A stretch of 64,000 nt of DNA, from positions 1,573,501-1,637,500 of the forward strand of contig NZ_AYTM02000002.1 of assembly GCF_000507185.2 (NCBI RefSeq), given 5' to 3'. The notes beneath the pieces were generated by a model, which worked only from the letters and a program-made list of their open reading frames with translations, did no database searches and had not been told where the DNA came from. The translations under genes and the position numbers were made by a program. Shown here piece by piece: positions 1 through 9,899 of the stretch; positions within the stretch are counted from its first letter, which is position 1; each line of letters opens with the position of its first letter. The stretch is from Pseudomonas syringae KCTC 12500 (GTDB taxonomy: Bacteria > Pseudomonadota > Gammaproteobacteria > Pseudomonadales > Pseudomonadaceae).

Positions 1-112
1 AGCTTCAAGCTTCAAGCTAAAGCCTAACGCACTAACCATTCAACGCCATGAGCTGCACGCAAGCTGCCCCCGCTTCTACTTGCAGCTTGTAGCTAACAGC
101 TTGTAGCTACTC
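1..112. repeat. AGCTTCA/AGCTTGTAG-type intergenic repeat upstream of purD
   Basis: The window opens with two and a half copies of the heptamer AGCTTCA. Degenerate relatives (GCTTGTAGCTAACAGCTTGTAGCT) run up to the purD ribosome binding site. The same family recurs after urtD and between ureB and ureC. It has no coding potential that I can support and looks like a low-complexity intergenic repeat. Confidence 0.6.
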
Positions 113-126
113 CAAAGGAGTCTGTT

Positions 127-1422
127 TTGAATATTTTGATCATTGGCAGCGGCGGTCGTGAACACGCCCTGGCATGGAAAGTCGCCCAGGACCCACGCGT
201 GCAGAAGGTGTTTGTCGCACCGGGCAATGCGGGCACGGCGATCGAGGCCAAATGCGAAAACGTGGCCATCGACGTTCTGGCACTGGAGCAACTGGCGGAC
301 TTCGCTGAAAAAAACGTTGCGCTGACCATCGTCGGCCCTGAAGTGCCTTTGGTTGCAGGCGTCGTCGACCTGTTCCGCAGCCGTGGCCTGGACTGCTTCG
401 GCCCGACCGCCGGTGCTGCGCAGCTTGAAGGTTCCAAGGCGTTTACCAAGGACTTCCTGGCGCGTCACAAGATTCCTACTGCCGACTACCAGAACTTCAC
501 CGAAATCGAGCCTGCCCTGGCCTATCTGCGTGAAAAAGGCGCGCCGATTGTCATCAAGGCCGACGGCCTGGCCGCAGGCAAGGGCGTGATCGTCGCCATG
601 ACCCTGGCAGAAGCCGAAGACGCCGTACGTGACATGCTGGCTGGCAACGCCTTTGGCGACGCCGGTTCACGCGTTGTCATCGAAGAGTTTCTCGACGGCG
701 AAGAGGCCAGCTTTATTGTCATGGTCGACGGCAAGAATGTATTGCCCATGGCCACCAGCCAGGACCACAAGCGCGTCGGCGACGGCGACAGCGGGCCGAA
801 TACCGGCGGCATGGGCGCATACTCCCCTGCCCCGGTGGTCACCGCCGAGGTTCATCAACGTGTCATGGACCTGGTGATCTGGCCGACCGTCAGGGGCATG
901 GCCGATGAAGGCAACGTTTACACCGGCTTCCTCTATGCTGGTCTGATGATTGATAAAGCGGGTAACCCGAAAGTCATCGAGTTCAATTGCCGCTTCGGCG
1001 ACCCGGAAACCCAGCCGGTCATGCTGCGCCTGCAATCGAGTCTGGTACTGCTGGTCGAAGCTGCGCTGGCGCAAGCGCTGGACAAGATCGAAGCACAGTG
1101 GGACCCGCGCCCGAGCCTGGGTATCGTGCTGGCCGCCGGAGGCTATCCTGGCGACTACACCAAAGGCGCAGTCATCGAGGGTCTGGATGCAGCAGCACAG
1201 CTCGAAGGCAAGATTTTCCATGCAGGCACGGCCTTGCAGGATGAGCGTGTCGTGACCAGCGGTGGTCGTGTACTGTGTGCCACAGCGCTGGGTGACAGCG
1301 TCGGCAACGCGCAGGAAAATGCCTACGCGCTGGCCGCAAAAGTCGACTGGCAAGGGTGTTTTTACCGCAAGGACATTGGCTACCGTGCCATTGCCCGTGA
1401 GCGTGGCGAAGACCAGGAGTAA
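127..1422 (+). CDS. purD: Phosphoribosylamine-glycine ligase (GAR synthetase)
   Basis: PurD joins 5-phosphoribosylamine to glycine with ATP, the second step of de novo purine synthesis, in the cytoplasm. The 431-residue product opens with the nucleotide-binding motif ILIIGSGGREHALAWK. It carries the ATP-grasp core (VIKADGLAAGKGV near residue 140, then EEFLDGEEASF) and ends at the length usual for the family. The start is TTG at 127, preceded by AAAGGAG with six bases of spacing; no ATG in frame fits the conserved N-terminus. purH would be expected just before the window. A hairpin after the stop separates it from retS. The assignment is secure; only the TTG start is slightly unusual. Confidence 0.97.
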   Translation: MNILIIGSGGREHALAWKVAQDPRVQKVFVAPGNAGTAIEAKCENVAIDVLALEQLADFAEKNVALTIVGPEVPLVAGVVDLFRSRGLDCFGPTAGAAQLEGSKAFTKDFLARHKIPTADYQNFTEIEPALAYLREKGAPIVIKADGLAAGKGVIVAMTLAEAEDAVRDMLAGNAFGDAGSRVVIEEFLDGEEASFIVMVDGKNVLPMATSQDHKRVGDGDSGPNTGGMGAYSPAPVVTAEVHQRVMDLVIWPTVRGMADEGNVYTGFLYAGLMIDKAGNPKVIEFNCRFGDPETQPVMLRLQSSLVLLVEAALAQALDKIEAQWDPRPSLGIVLAAGGYPGDYTKGAVIEGLDAAAQLEGKIFHAGTALQDERVVTSGGRVLCATALGDSVGNAQENAYALAAKVDWQGCFYRKDIGYRAIARERGEDQE

Positions 1423-1431
1423 TCGATCGGA

Positions 1432-1455
1432 CCAGCCTCTTCAACCAGAGGCTGG
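1432..1455 (+). terminator. Hairpin between purD and retS
   Basis: CCAGCCTCT and AGAGGCTGG form a nine-base-pair perfect stem with a six-base loop just after the purD stop. No T-run follows, so it may be an mRNA 3-prime stabiliser or a weak terminator. Confidence 0.4.
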
Positions 1456-1512
1456 CCGGTTGGTCCGGTATTCGCGGTTTTACCAGGCATTCACTCACGA
1501 AGGGATTTCATT

Positions 1513-4302
1513 GTGCGCGGGCTCAGGATTGCCATAGCCTCAACCGTCGGACTGCTGACCCTGCTGTTCATGCTTTCGGCGCAGGCCGAGCATGGTGCAG
1601 GCTGGTCGACGCTGCTCGACGAAAAGGCCCACCTGACGCTGGATGAAATCCGCTCGGCGCGCTATCAGAATCAATTCAGCCCCACCGAACTGGAACGTGT
1701 CACGGCTGCGGATCGCGGCGGTGCCGTGTGGCTGCATTACCGCCTGCAACCGACCCAGCACGAACAACTCCTGCGCATCTTCGCCCCGGATCTGTCCAGC
1801 GCCGATCTGTATGTCATGGACGGCGATCAACAGATTGACCACGTGCGCACCGGCAATGACGTGCCGATTGAAGATCAGCGACTGCCGTCCAACGATTTCC
1901 TGCTACCGGTTCCGCAAAGCTCGGCCCCTCTGGATATCTACCTGAAGCTCGTCTCTGCACAGAAAATGCGCCCCAGCATCACCCTCGAACCGGCGATAAA
2001 AAGCGCCGCCAACGAGACCCAGCCGTTGCTGTTCGGGCTGCTTTTTGGCGCGCTGTCCATGCTGATCGTGCAGAACCTGACGCGTTACGGACACACCCGG
2101 TCGCGCAGCAATCTGTGGCTGGCCGCCTGCGAATCGTTACTCGGGCTCAGTGCCCTGCTGCTGCTCAACCTGCTGCGCCCGATCGACCCGTGGAATATCG
2201 CGCAAACCCCTAGCGCGCACTTGGCACTGCTGCTGGCCGCTGTCGCAGGACTGATCTACACCTACTATTTCTTCGTCCACCGCAATGCCCGCAAGCTCGA
2301 CCGTCTGTTGCTGGGCACCGCGGTGCTCATGGGGATCGGCGCCTCGCTGGTGCTGTTCGACGAGCAGTTGCCGATCAATATCCTGACGTTCGGCCTGGTC
2401 TCGTTGACCACCCTGAGCATTCTCGCGGTGTCGATGTGGCACTGGCAGAAGGGCTATCGCTCGGCGCGCCTGTTTGTCCTCGGGATGATCACCTTCAATA
2501 TCGGCTACATGGTGGTCCTGCCCGGCCTGCTGTGGCTGAGCCTGGTGCCGCCGCAATGGCTGATACTGGCGCTGCTCAGCGTGTTTTGCATCAGCGGACT
2601 GCTGATGAGCCTGGCGCTCAGCGAACGCCATCGCAGCATCACCGAAGACCGGTTCAGCATCAGCCGCGATCAGGCAGCCAGCACCGCCGAAATCAACGCC
2701 AAGGCCGAGTTCCTGGCGAAGATCAGCCACGAGATTCGCACCCCGATGAATGGCGTGCTGGGCATGACCGAACTGCTGCTCGGCACGCCGCTGTCGGTCA
2801 AACAACGCGACTACGTGCAGACCATTCACAGTGCTGGTAACGAACTGCTGACGCTGATCAACGAGATTCTCGACATCACCAAGCTTGAGTCTGGGCAGAT
2901 CGAACTGGACGACGTGCAGTTCGACATCGGCGCGCTGGTCGAGGACTGCCTGAATATCTTCCGCGCCAAGGCCGAGCAGCAACAGGTCGAGCTGATCAGC
3001 CAGATTCAGCCTCAGGTGCCGCGTGTCATCAACGGTGATCCGACTCGCCTGCGCCAGACGCTGCTGAGCCTGCTGGAAAACGCCCTGAAGAAGACCGACG
3101 AAGGTGAAATTCTTCTGGCCGTCGCCCTCGAGTCCTCGAAAAGCGGCAATACGCGGTTGCGCATTTCGGTTCAGGACAGCGGCGAATCGCTTTCCGATGA
3201 AGAGCGCGAAGAGCTGCTGCACGCCGAACTGCACAGCCGTAACTTCCTGGCCAGCAGCCGGCTCGGCGGCCACCTCGGACTGGTGATCGCTCGTCAGCTG
3301 ATCGTGCTGATGGATGGCGAATTCGGCATTCAGAGCACTGGTGCGCAAGGCAATACGTTGTGGCTGAACCTGCCGCTGGACGCAAAGCTGCTTGAACAGC
3401 CGACCATCGATCTGGACAGCCCGCTGAAAGATGCCAGGGTGCTGGTGGTCGATGACAACGACACATGCCGCAAAGTGCTGGTCCAGCAATGTAGCGCCTG
3501 GGGCCTGAATGTCAGCGCCGTGGCGTCCGGCAAGGAGGCCCTGGCCCTGCTCAGAACCAAGGCGCACCTGCGCGACTATTTCGATGTGGTCCTGCTCGAT
3601 CAGAACATGCCGGGCATGACCGGCATGCAACTGGCCGCCAAGATCAAGGAAGATCCAAGCCTGAACCACGACATTCTGTTGATCATGCTGACCGGCATCA
3701 GCAATGCGCCCAGCAAGATCATCGCGCGCAACTCCGGCATCAAGCGGATTCTGGCCAAACCGGTAGCAGGCTACACGCTCAAGACCACGTTGGCAGATGA
3801 ACTGACCCAGTTGAACAAGGGTGTCGTGTCGAACAAGCCCGGCCCGATCGTGGCTCCGCCGGTCAACGTCCCTGGCGACTTCCGGATTCTGGTGGCCGAA
3901 GACAACAGCATTTCGACCAAGGTCATCCGCGGCATGCTCGGCAAGCTCAACCTCAACCCCGATACCGCGAGCAATGGTGAGGAAGCGTTACGTGCCATGA
4001 AGGCGCAGCGTTATGACCTGGTGTTGATGGACTGCGAGATGCCGATACTCGACGGTTTCTCGGCCACCGAGCAATTGCGCGCCTGGGAAGTCGGCAATCA
4101 GCGCGTACGTACCCCGGTCGTTGCACTGACCGCGCATATTCTCACCGAGCACAAGGACCGGGCACGCCAGGCTGGCATGGACGGCCACATGGCCAAGCCC
4201 ATCGAGCTGTCCCAGTTGCGCGAACTGGTAGAGCACTGGGTGGCGCACCGTGACAAGGCCCGCGGGCTGACGGCTGACGACGAGCGCTATCGGCAAAACT
4301 GA
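1513..4302 (+). CDS. retS: RetS-type hybrid sensor kinase
   Basis: This is an inner-membrane hybrid kinase of 929 residues. In order it has a signal/TM start, a periplasmic 7TMR-DISMED2-like domain (about 30-165), seven membrane helices (about 170-385), a HisKA domain with His406 in [10 protein letters not shown], a HATPase domain, and two receiver domains. The probable phospho-acceptors are Asp696 (LLDQNMPG) and Asp840 (LMDCEMP). This layout and the position directly after purD match RetS of P. aeruginosa. There RetS binds the kinase GacS and blocks the Gac/Rsm switch from acute to chronic lifestyle. GTG at 1513 is taken as start, with AAGGGA upstream. The function is inferred by orthology; the domains are read directly from the sequence. 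Confidence 0.92.
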   Translation: MRGLRIAIASTVGLLTLLFMLSAQAEHGAGWSTLLDEKAHLTLDEIRSARYQNQFSPTELERVTAADRGGAVWLHYRLQPTQHEQLLRIFAPDLSSADLYVMDGDQQIDHVRTGNDVPIEDQRLPSNDFLLPVPQSSAPLDIYLKLVSAQKMRPSITLEPAIKSAANETQPLLFGLLFGALSMLIVQNLTRYGHTRSRSNLWLAACESLLGLSALLLLNLLRPIDPWNIAQTPSAHLALLLAAVAGLIYTYYFFVHRNARKLDRLLLGTAVLMGIGASLVLFDEQLPINILTFGLVSLTTLSILAVSMWHWQKGYRSARLFVLGMITFNIGYMVVLPGLLWLSLVPPQWLILALLSVFCISGLLMSLALSERHRSITEDRFSISRDQAASTAEINAKAEFLAKISHEIRTPMNGVLGMTELLLGTPLSVKQRDYVQTIHSAGNELLTLINEILDITKLESGQIELDDVQFDIGALVEDCLNIFRAKAEQQQVELISQIQPQVPRVINGDPTRLRQTLLSLLENALKKTDEGEILLAVALESSKSGNTRLRISVQDSGESLSDEEREELLHAELHSRNFLASSRLGGHLGLVIARQLIVLMDGEFGIQSTGAQGNTLWLNLPLDAKLLEQPTIDLDSPLKDARVLVVDDNDTCRKVLVQQCSAWGLNVSAVASGKEALALLRTKAHLRDYFDVVLLDQNMPGMTGMQLAAKIKEDPSLNHDILLIMLTGISNAPSKIIARNSGIKRILAKPVAGYTLKTTLADELTQLNKGVVSNKPGPIVAPPVNVPGDFRILVAEDNSISTKVIRGMLGKLNLNPDTASNGEEALRAMKAQRYDLVLMDCEMPILDGFSATEQLRAWEVGNQRVRTPVVALTAHILTEHKDRARQAGMDGHMAKPIELSQLRELVEHWVAHRDKARGLTADDERYRQN

Positions 4303-4371
4303 CAGCAACGGGAAAGGCCTATGGCCTGATAGACTGGCGCTGCCATCCACCTGCTGCTGTGAGTCGAAGCC

Positions 4372-4968
4372 ATGCTTCACGTGTTGTTCAGCGTCTATCT
4401 GAAAATGCTGGTGCTTTACAGCCCGTTTTTCGTTCTTTCCTGCTTCATCAGCCTCACGCGAGGTCACTCGCGCAAGGAGCAGCGGCGCCTGGCCTGGAAG
4501 GTGGCACTGGCGACACTGGTTTCCAGCGTGCTGCTCTACCTGTTCGGACGGGTTATTTTCGATGTATTCGGCATCACGGTGGATGCGTTCAGAATCGGTG
4601 CCGGCAGTGTGCTGTTCATATCGGCACTGGGCATGGCACAGGGCAAGTCAGCGGTGCAGACCGATAATATCCAGCAGGATGTGACTATCGTTCCTTTGAC
4701 CATCCCGCTTACCGTCGGCCCCGGCACGATCGGTGCGTTGCTGGTCATGGGCGTCAGCCAGCCCCACTGGGACGACAAACTTACCGCCATCCTGAGTATT
4801 GCGCTGGCCAGCCTCACCGTCGGCGTCGTGCTTTACCTCTCCAACCGTATCGAACGAATCCTCGGTGATCAGGGTTTGCAGATTGTCAGCCGCTTGATGG
4901 GCTTGTTTGTCTGTGCGCTGGCCGCGCAAATCATTTTCACTGGCATCAGGGGCTACCTGCTGCCCTAG
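4372..4968 (+). CDS. MarC family integral membrane protein
   Basis: The 198-residue product is almost wholly hydrophobic, with about six membrane helices. Family signatures include SPFFVLSCFISLT near the N-terminus and the central TIPLTVGPGTIGALLV stretch. MarC-family proteins are inner-membrane proteins of unknown transport role; the early link to multiple antibiotic resistance in E. coli was not upheld. ATG at 4372 follows a GAGTCG sequence, a weak ribosome site. A MarC-like gene also follows retS in P. aeruginosa, so this is the last conserved gene before the accessory region. Confidence 0.85.
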   Translation: MLHVLFSVYLKMLVLYSPFFVLSCFISLTRGHSRKEQRRLAWKVALATLVSSVLLYLFGRVIFDVFGITVDAFRIGAGSVLFISALGMAQGKSAVQTDNIQQDVTIVPLTIPLTVGPGTIGALLVMGVSQPHWDDKLTAILSIALASLTVGVVLYLSNRIERILGDQGLQIVSRLMGLFVCALAAQIIFTGIRGYLLP

Positions 4969-4975
4969 ACAGGGT

Positions 4976-5611
4976 TCAGATACTTGCAGACCGCACCAGC
5001 CCCAGCGCCCTGCCGTCCAGATAACGCATAACCTCGTCACGGTGAGTTGCATACACCTTGCTGTCAAAGATGTAACTGCCGCCCTTGAAGTGAAACAGCA
5101 GTCTCCGTCTTCCTGGCGCATGGTCGTCAACGCTCAGGTGCAGACTGCAAAGCAAGAGGAGCATCCTGCCAGACTCATACTTTTCGTAGGGTACGACCTG
5201 AAAACTGCCCAGACGTCCCTGATCCAAGCCGTTTTGAAAATACGACTCCGCTGCCTGATTGACCCCCACTGCAGCAACCGCACGCTGCACCATGTCGCTA
5301 AGACGCTTGCGATCCGCGGGATGACTGACCTTGAACGTCGCCTCTAATAAATCGTCGACACTGCTCACCACCAGTGAGTCACCCAAGACCAGGCCCTTTT
5401 GCTGTATGCCGCACGTCTTGAGGCGGCTGCGGTAGTAATGCATCCAGCTGCCCCACTGGGTCTTGAAATCAAACTGCCTGCCCGCGAACAACTGAGCGTC
5501 CAGAAGCACGTTCTGAATATCCGTGCGCTCCTCGCTCGCAAGTCCGGGCAGAAACGCGACCATACTGGGGATATTGCCCAGATAGGCCGCATTCTCTGTA
5601 TCTGCACTCAT
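4976..5611 (-). CDS. Unrecognised protein, paralogue D of a four-gene family
   Basis: I do not recognise a named family in these 211 residues. The protein has no signal peptide and no clear membrane helix. It shares blocks with the three genes upstream: RTDIQNVLLDAQLFAGRQFD followed by a Trp-containing helix, then GSFQVVPY..LLLLCSLHL, then YATHRDEVMRYL near the end. The start is ATG at 5611 with AAGGGAG eight bases upstream. It is the last gene of a minus-strand operon reading 7847 to 4976, and its stop lies just beyond the marC stop, so the two transcription units converge. All copies seem intact. Confidence 0.75.
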   Translation of the reverse strand: MSADTENAAYLGNIPSMVAFLPGLASEERTDIQNVLLDAQLFAGRQFDFKTQWGSWMHYYRSRLKTCGIQQKGLVLGDSLVVSSVDDLLEATFKVSHPADRKRLSDMVQRAVAAVGVNQAAESYFQNGLDQGRLGSFQVVPYEKYESGRMLLLLCSLHLSVDDHAPGRRRLLFHFKGGSYIFDSKVYATHRDEVMRYLDGRALGLVRSASI

Positions 5612-5646
5612 TTGCGTTACTCCCTTCCATGGGCTTTTCGAGGTTA

Positions 5647-6282
5647 TTAAAGACTGATGATTTCGGCTGCGGCACGATCAGCAAGCGCGTCCTGCACAGT
5701 CTGGCGAAACGGCTCGAAGCTCTGGCGACTGAAGCGGAACGCAGTAGCGACGGCATGCACCTGCATTTCGCCGCCCACTATCTGCCAGAAATAACGCGCG
5801 GGCCGCAGCGCCAGGGTGGTCATCTGCAGGCTGCACAGGAGGATCGACACTTCGTCCTTACTGCGCATTGCACATGGCATGAGCTGAAAGCTTTCAGAAC
5901 GCCCGGACGTGAACCAACTGCTGAAAAAACTCGCCGCATGATCACTGCTCAATAACTTGTCGAACGAACTGCGGTACAACTGGCGAAGCTCGCCGGCATT
6001 ATCGACCACGGGTAGCTGCAGTTTTCCGATATCCCTGAAACTGTGGATTTTCAATCGGGCATCGTTGATCCCGGCGCTCCGCAAACCGCCAGTGGCGGCA
6101 ATCGAGCGCTGGTAAGCCTCCAGCCATGCACGCCACTTCGTCCTGGAAGAATGGTGATCATCTGCGACCAGTCGGGCATGGCGCAGACAATCGATTATGT
6201 TCTGGCGCAAATCAGGTTCAACATTGCGGGCGAAGGACAGCAGGCCGGCGTCCGTCAGCAGGGCTTCATCCGGATCAGACAT
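5647..6282 (-). CDS. Unrecognised protein, paralogue C of a four-gene family
   Basis: This 211-residue protein is unrecognised but clearly related to its neighbours. It has RQNIIDCLRHARLVADDHHS, then a Trp-helix, then SESFQLMPCAM..ILLCSLQM, aligning with the same positions in paralogue D. It also has a C-terminal FWQIVGG strand and a terminal helix. The start is ATG at 6282, eight bases inside the upstream gene and preceded by GGGGGCAG. A longer reading from TTG at 6297 is possible but less likely. It is probably cytoplasmic or secreted without a cleaved signal. The overlap with the gene before and the short gap after it indicate co-transcription. Confidence 0.75.
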   Translation of the reverse strand: MSDPDEALLTDAGLLSFARNVEPDLRQNIIDCLRHARLVADDHHSSRTKWRAWLEAYQRSIAATGGLRSAGINDARLKIHSFRDIGKLQLPVVDNAGELRQLYRSSFDKLLSSDHAASFFSSWFTSGRSESFQLMPCAMRSKDEVSILLCSLQMTTLALRPARYFWQIVGGEMQVHAVATAFRFSRQSFEPFRQTVQDALADRAAAEIISL

Positions 6283-6973
6283 CTGAACTGCCCCCAAGCG
6301 ACATGATCAGACCCGCGCGCTTGCTCGACAGCACGGTGTCGATGCCATCGCGAAACTGCGAATAGACCTGTTCGAACAGCTGCATTGCATAGACAGTCAC
6401 AGCGATGTTGCCGTAGACACTTGTCGGCTCGATGACCTCGAAAAGAAACCCGGATGACAACGGCTGACGTGTGGCGAACTGAAACTGCGCCAGTTTCAGG
6501 TTCTGCCGGGTGTCGACGAACGCCAGTTGCAGAAGCACGCTGACCTGCAACTTGCCCGCGTGATTCAAACCGCTCTGTATGGTCTGGCTGCGCAGCAGAT
6601 GAAGCGCTTCGTTCGTGAAGGACTGATTGCCCACCTTACGCATGAACGCCTCCGCATGCCGGAGCGTCTCGGCTGGCACGAAGGGGGCGAGCGCACGCGT
6701 CATGCAACTCCACACCGTTTCGACAGACTCTTCCGGCAAAGGCTGGCTGGTGTGTTCGTTGGCACTCGGCAACCAACCGAAACGCTGCGCTGCGGCGAGA
6801 CGGGTTTCATTCCATTTTTCGGGTTCGGCAAACTTCGAGTGTTGCTTCGATGCGGCCAACTGCACGTACAGCATCGAATCCAGCACATCGTTTTTCAGGG
6901 ATACCCGCTGCGGTTCGGGGAAAAACATCAAACAGCCCGCATTGACGACTACGGCATCCAATTCCTGTTTCAT
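6275..6973 (-). CDS. Unrecognised protein, paralogue B of a four-gene family
   Basis: The product is 232 residues. It shows the family block KNDVLDSMLYVQLAASKQHS, followed by KWNETRLAAAQRFGWL, and in the C-terminal half alternating strand-like segments (LQVSVLLQLAFVD, FLFEVIEP, NIAVTVYAMQLF). An upstream in-frame ATG at 7066 would overlap the previous gene. ATG at 6973 has AAAGGAA at a suitable distance and gives an N-terminus comparable to its relatives. It sits 58 bases after paralogue A and overlaps paralogue C by eight bases. The function is unknown. Confidence 0.75.
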   Translation of the reverse strand: MKQELDAVVVNAGCLMFFPEPQRVSLKNDVLDSMLYVQLAASKQHSKFAEPEKWNETRLAAAQRFGWLPSANEHTSQPLPEESVETVWSCMTRALAPFVPAETLRHAEAFMRKVGNQSFTNEALHLLRSQTIQSGLNHAGKLQVSVLLQLAFVDTRQNLKLAQFQFATRQPLSSGFLFEVIEPTSVYGNIAVTVYAMQLFEQVYSQFRDGIDTVLSSKRAGLIMSLGGSSDV

Positions 6974-7031
6974 GGGAAAATTCCTTTTATCCCGAAGGCG
7001 GAGGCAGTCCATGCCTCCGCCAACACTCCGG

Positions 7032-7847
7032 TCAGATTTCGAAATCTGCAATCGCACGTCTGGCATTATCGTCCAGCCGTTGCTGGATCATGTCGCGATG
7101 GCGCGCATACAGCGCCGTATTGAGCAACAGGCTGTCCTCACCCTTCCAGGTCTGGACACTGGTGTCCTGCCACTCCCAGAACAGTACGTTGGTGACGTCA
7201 CTGTCAGCCTGAAAACTGACCGCTGCCATGGCCAGACTGACGATGCTGTCCTCGGATTCGATACAGGAGGCGATACGGAAGCTACCGCCACGATGTGCCT
7301 TGGTCTGGCTCTCGAACAGGCGCAGGGGTTCTTTTTTGGCCCTCAATGCGGCGATTGCATCTCCAGCCACCTTGAGCATCAGCAGCGATGCAGGCCCAGG
7401 TAACGCGGCAGCTGCAATGGCCGAACCAAGGATCTCCAGACCCAATTCGTCCATCGTGAAACGCTGATGGGTGGCACGATAACGCGCATAGTTCCACTGA
7501 GTGGAAAGCCAGCCCAGCTTCGAAAGCACTTCGTTGAACTTGTCATACCACTGATCACCCTGGGTTTGAGCGCTGAACGCCTTGTTGGCCACCAGGGTGG
7601 CAAACAGAAAGGAATTTATTACGTCCTGCTTGCTCTGCGCCGACATCCCGGCGGCAAATGCCAGCAGACTGCCTGCGACCACCGCCGCCTCATTGCCGGG
7701 TTTCGCGTCAGTGACGTCACGCGCCTTGAGTAAGCCTGGATTGGCCGCCGCCGCGTACGCGCCGAACGAAGATGGGCATTCAGCCAGCTCGCAGGCGGCG
7801 ATGTAATCGAGGTTGTCAGTGCTGTTCATGGTTTTTTCCTGTGTCAT
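7032..7847 (-). CDS. Unrecognised protein, paralogue A and first gene of the four-gene operon
   Basis: This is the longest member, with 271 residues. After an N-terminal extension of about 70 residues comes the family block KQDVINSFLFATLVANKAFS, then QWYDKFNEVLSKLGWL. A middle Ala-rich segment (about 150-175) could be an amphipathic or membrane-interacting helix. The C-terminal part has GGSFRIASC, VLFWEWQD and YARHRDMIQQRL, matching YATHRDEVMRYL of paralogue D. ATG at 7847 has AAAGGAC seven bases upstream; ATG at 7829, with AGGA, is the alternative. Its promoter should lie in 7848-8195, but no clear -35/-10 pair is visible. Confidence 0.75.
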   Translation of the reverse strand: MTQEKTMNSTDNLDYIAACELAECPSSFGAYAAAANPGLLKARDVTDAKPGNEAAVVAGSLLAFAAGMSAQSKQDVINSFLFATLVANKAFSAQTQGDQWYDKFNEVLSKLGWLSTQWNYARYRATHQRFTMDELGLEILGSAIAAAALPGPASLLMLKVAGDAIAALRAKKEPLRLFESQTKAHRGGSFRIASCIESEDSIVSLAMAAVSFQADSDVTNVLFWEWQDTSVQTWKGEDSLLLNTALYARHRDMIQQRLDDNARRAIADFEI

Positions 7848-8094
7848 TTCATTAGTCCTTTAATTCATGAGTCCTGGTGGACTGAATCGAGACTAACGAA
7901 ATAAATCAGGCAGTTTTCTCGGTGCTTCCCGTTTGCCCCGTGATGGCTTTCGCGCACCAGGCTGCCGAACGTGACACGCAGAGCGAAATTCGACGCGCCA
8001 TCTGCCTCCCGGTTTACCGCGGGTGAGCGAACATTCCGGTGAGATTTCTGGCGTCGGACTACAGACTACGCAGATTGAAGAGAGCCGATTCGCT

Positions 8095-8130
8095 CAAGCC
8101 TGTGAGCCGAAACACCAACTCACAGGCTTG
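8095..8130 (-). terminator. 12-bp hairpin downstream of cobJ
   Basis: CAAGCCTGTGAG and CTCACAGGCTTG form a perfect 12-base-pair stem around a 12-base loop. It lies in the 348-base gap between cobJ and the four-paralogue operon. A second small palindrome, AAGTG/CACTT, follows at 8131-8147. There is no T-run. It probably ends the cobGHIJ transcript. Nothing else is evident in the gap. Confidence 0.45.
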
Positions 8131-8195
8131 AAGTGAGATCACCACTTCAGCACTTTCCCACAATAGGCAGCAGCTGGTATTACACGTGTGCGAGC

Positions 8196-9899
8196 TCACG
8201 CCGTAGGCTTGTTGCCGTACCAACGCGGCGTATAGACCCAGTTGCCGCCTTCGTGGCGCGCAAAGGTGCACGTCAGGGAAGAGCCGATCAAGACCATGGT
8301 GCGCATGTCCACCTGCTCCGGGGTCAACTCGCCGAGCGTGATAACCCTCAGAGTCTGGCCAGGACGGCCGATGTCGCGCCCCAGCGTCACGGGCGTTGCA
8401 GGGATGCGATGCTGGCGGACAATCTCCAGCGCGCGCCCCAGTTGCCAAGGTCGGGAGCGCGATATCGGGTTGTAGAACGCCAGAGCCAGATCGGCCTGGC
8501 AGGCGAGGTCCAGACGCTTTTCGATGATCTCCCAGGGCTTGAGGTTGTCGGACAGCGACAGCACACAGAAATCATGCCCCAGCGGCGCACCGGCCTGGGC
8601 TGCGGTGGCCAGAGAGGCCGAGACACCGGGCAGAATCTCCAGCTCGACCGCATGCCAGTGAGGATTATCCGACTCATGCAACGCTTCAAGCACCGCTGAC
8701 GCCATGGCGAACACTCCCGGATCACCGGACGACACCACGACCACCGAGCGGCCTTGAGCAGCCAGCTCGAAGGCATGTCGGGCACGCTGCATTTCTTCGC
8801 GATTGTCAGTGCAGTGCAGCACTTGGTCGGCACGAAACGGCCCCGCCATGCGCACATAGGTCTCATAGCCCAGCACATCGTTGGCACGTGCCAGTTCGGC
8901 CTTGACCGCAGGCACCATCAGATCTGCTGCACCAGGGCCCAGGCCAATGACTGCAACGCGGCCACGTCCGCGACCGATGCTCTGCACCTCCAGCGGTTGC
9001 GCCGCGACAGCAATCGCTGTGTGGGCGTCGACGCAGAGCGGTGGCAACAGCTGCGGCACAGCCTTCATGGCCATCTCGCTGGCCGCAGCGGCGCTGACGA
9101 ATCGCACCGCAACGTCCAGCTCGGCGGCAGCCTTGTGCAGGTGCGGATTGGCCATCTGCTCCTCGGCAGCCAACAAACAGGCCAGAGACTGCCCGGCGAT
9201 ACGTGCTTCGCGCAGGGCCGAGCGCACGTGCTCAACCAGTTGATCTGTGAGGTCAGTCAGCGCAACCAGCACATTACGCGGGTAGATCAGCAATTCATGG
9301 GGTGAAGGCTCGCGCAGGGCACTGCCGACATGGATGGCCAGCGCCGCCTGTGGATCTTCGGGCAGTTGCGCCTGAGCCAGCCACGGGGCTTGGCCCTCGA
9401 TGCGCACGGGTTCACCGGATAGCAGGTCGGAAACGAAACGCTTGCCCAGCTCCAGATCGCCCAGCGCATAGCCGCTTGGCGGATTGAGCAGGCAGGTGCC
9501 GAAACGCAGCTCGCCGCTGGTAGTGATCGACGGCGCAACGCCAAGCCCGCTGGCGATGCTGCGCGCCAGAACATTCACCCCGCCAAGGCCGCCGAGCAGC
9601 GGCACCACGGCGCTGCCGTCTTCGGCCACAGCGAGCACCGGCGGTTCGGCGCCCTTCTCCAGCAGCACGGCGGCCAGGGTGCGAATAACGATACCGGCCG
9701 CACAAATGGCGATGATCGGCGTGTTCTGTTGATACAACTGGCGCAGCGTCGCGCCGAACTCACTGTAAGTACGGTCGGCACCCTGCACGCGCTCGGCCAG
9801 GCCATGAATCAGCGCATCGGGAAACAGCTGTTGAATGCGCCGCGCGGTAGCAAGGCTGCCATTGCCGAGAATGACGATGGCCGGAGTCATGGAGGTCAT
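8196..9899 (-). CDS. cobJ: CbiG-CobJ fusion: cobalamin biosynthesis protein / precorrin-3B C17-methyltransferase
   Basis: This 567-residue protein fuses two enzymes. Residues 1 to about 310 resemble CbiG: ICAAGIVIRTLA and VVPLLGGLGGVNVLA near the start, and an AAEEQMANPHL region. CbiG opens the ring lactone and releases acetaldehyde. Residues from about 313 are a SAM-dependent tetrapyrrole methylase of the CobJ/CbiH type (VAVIGLGPGAADLM, VVSSGDPGVFAM, LALAFYNPISRSRPWQ), which methylates C17 with ring contraction. ATG at 9899 overlaps the cobI stop as TAATG; an internal ATG at 9890 is the alternative. It is the last gene of the cobG-cobH-cobI-cobJ operon. Both domains look complete. Confidence 0.93.
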   Translation of the reverse strand: MTSMTPAIVILGNGSLATARRIQQLFPDALIHGLAERVQGADRTYSEFGATLRQLYQQNTPIIAICAAGIVIRTLAAVLLEKGAEPPVLAVAEDGSAVVPLLGGLGGVNVLARSIASGLGVAPSITTSGELRFGTCLLNPPSGYALGDLELGKRFVSDLLSGEPVRIEGQAPWLAQAQLPEDPQAALAIHVGSALREPSPHELLIYPRNVLVALTDLTDQLVEHVRSALREARIAGQSLACLLAAEEQMANPHLHKAAAELDVAVRFVSAAAASEMAMKAVPQLLPPLCVDAHTAIAVAAQPLEVQSIGRGRGRVAVIGLGPGAADLMVPAVKAELARANDVLGYETYVRMAGPFRADQVLHCTDNREEMQRARHAFELAAQGRSVVVVSSGDPGVFAMASAVLEALHESDNPHWHAVELEILPGVSASLATAAQAGAPLGHDFCVLSLSDNLKPWEIIEKRLDLACQADLALAFYNPISRSRPWQLGRALEIVRQHRIPATPVTLGRDIGRPGQTLRVITLGELTPEQVDMRTMVLIGSSLTCTFARHEGGNWVYTPRWYGNKPTA

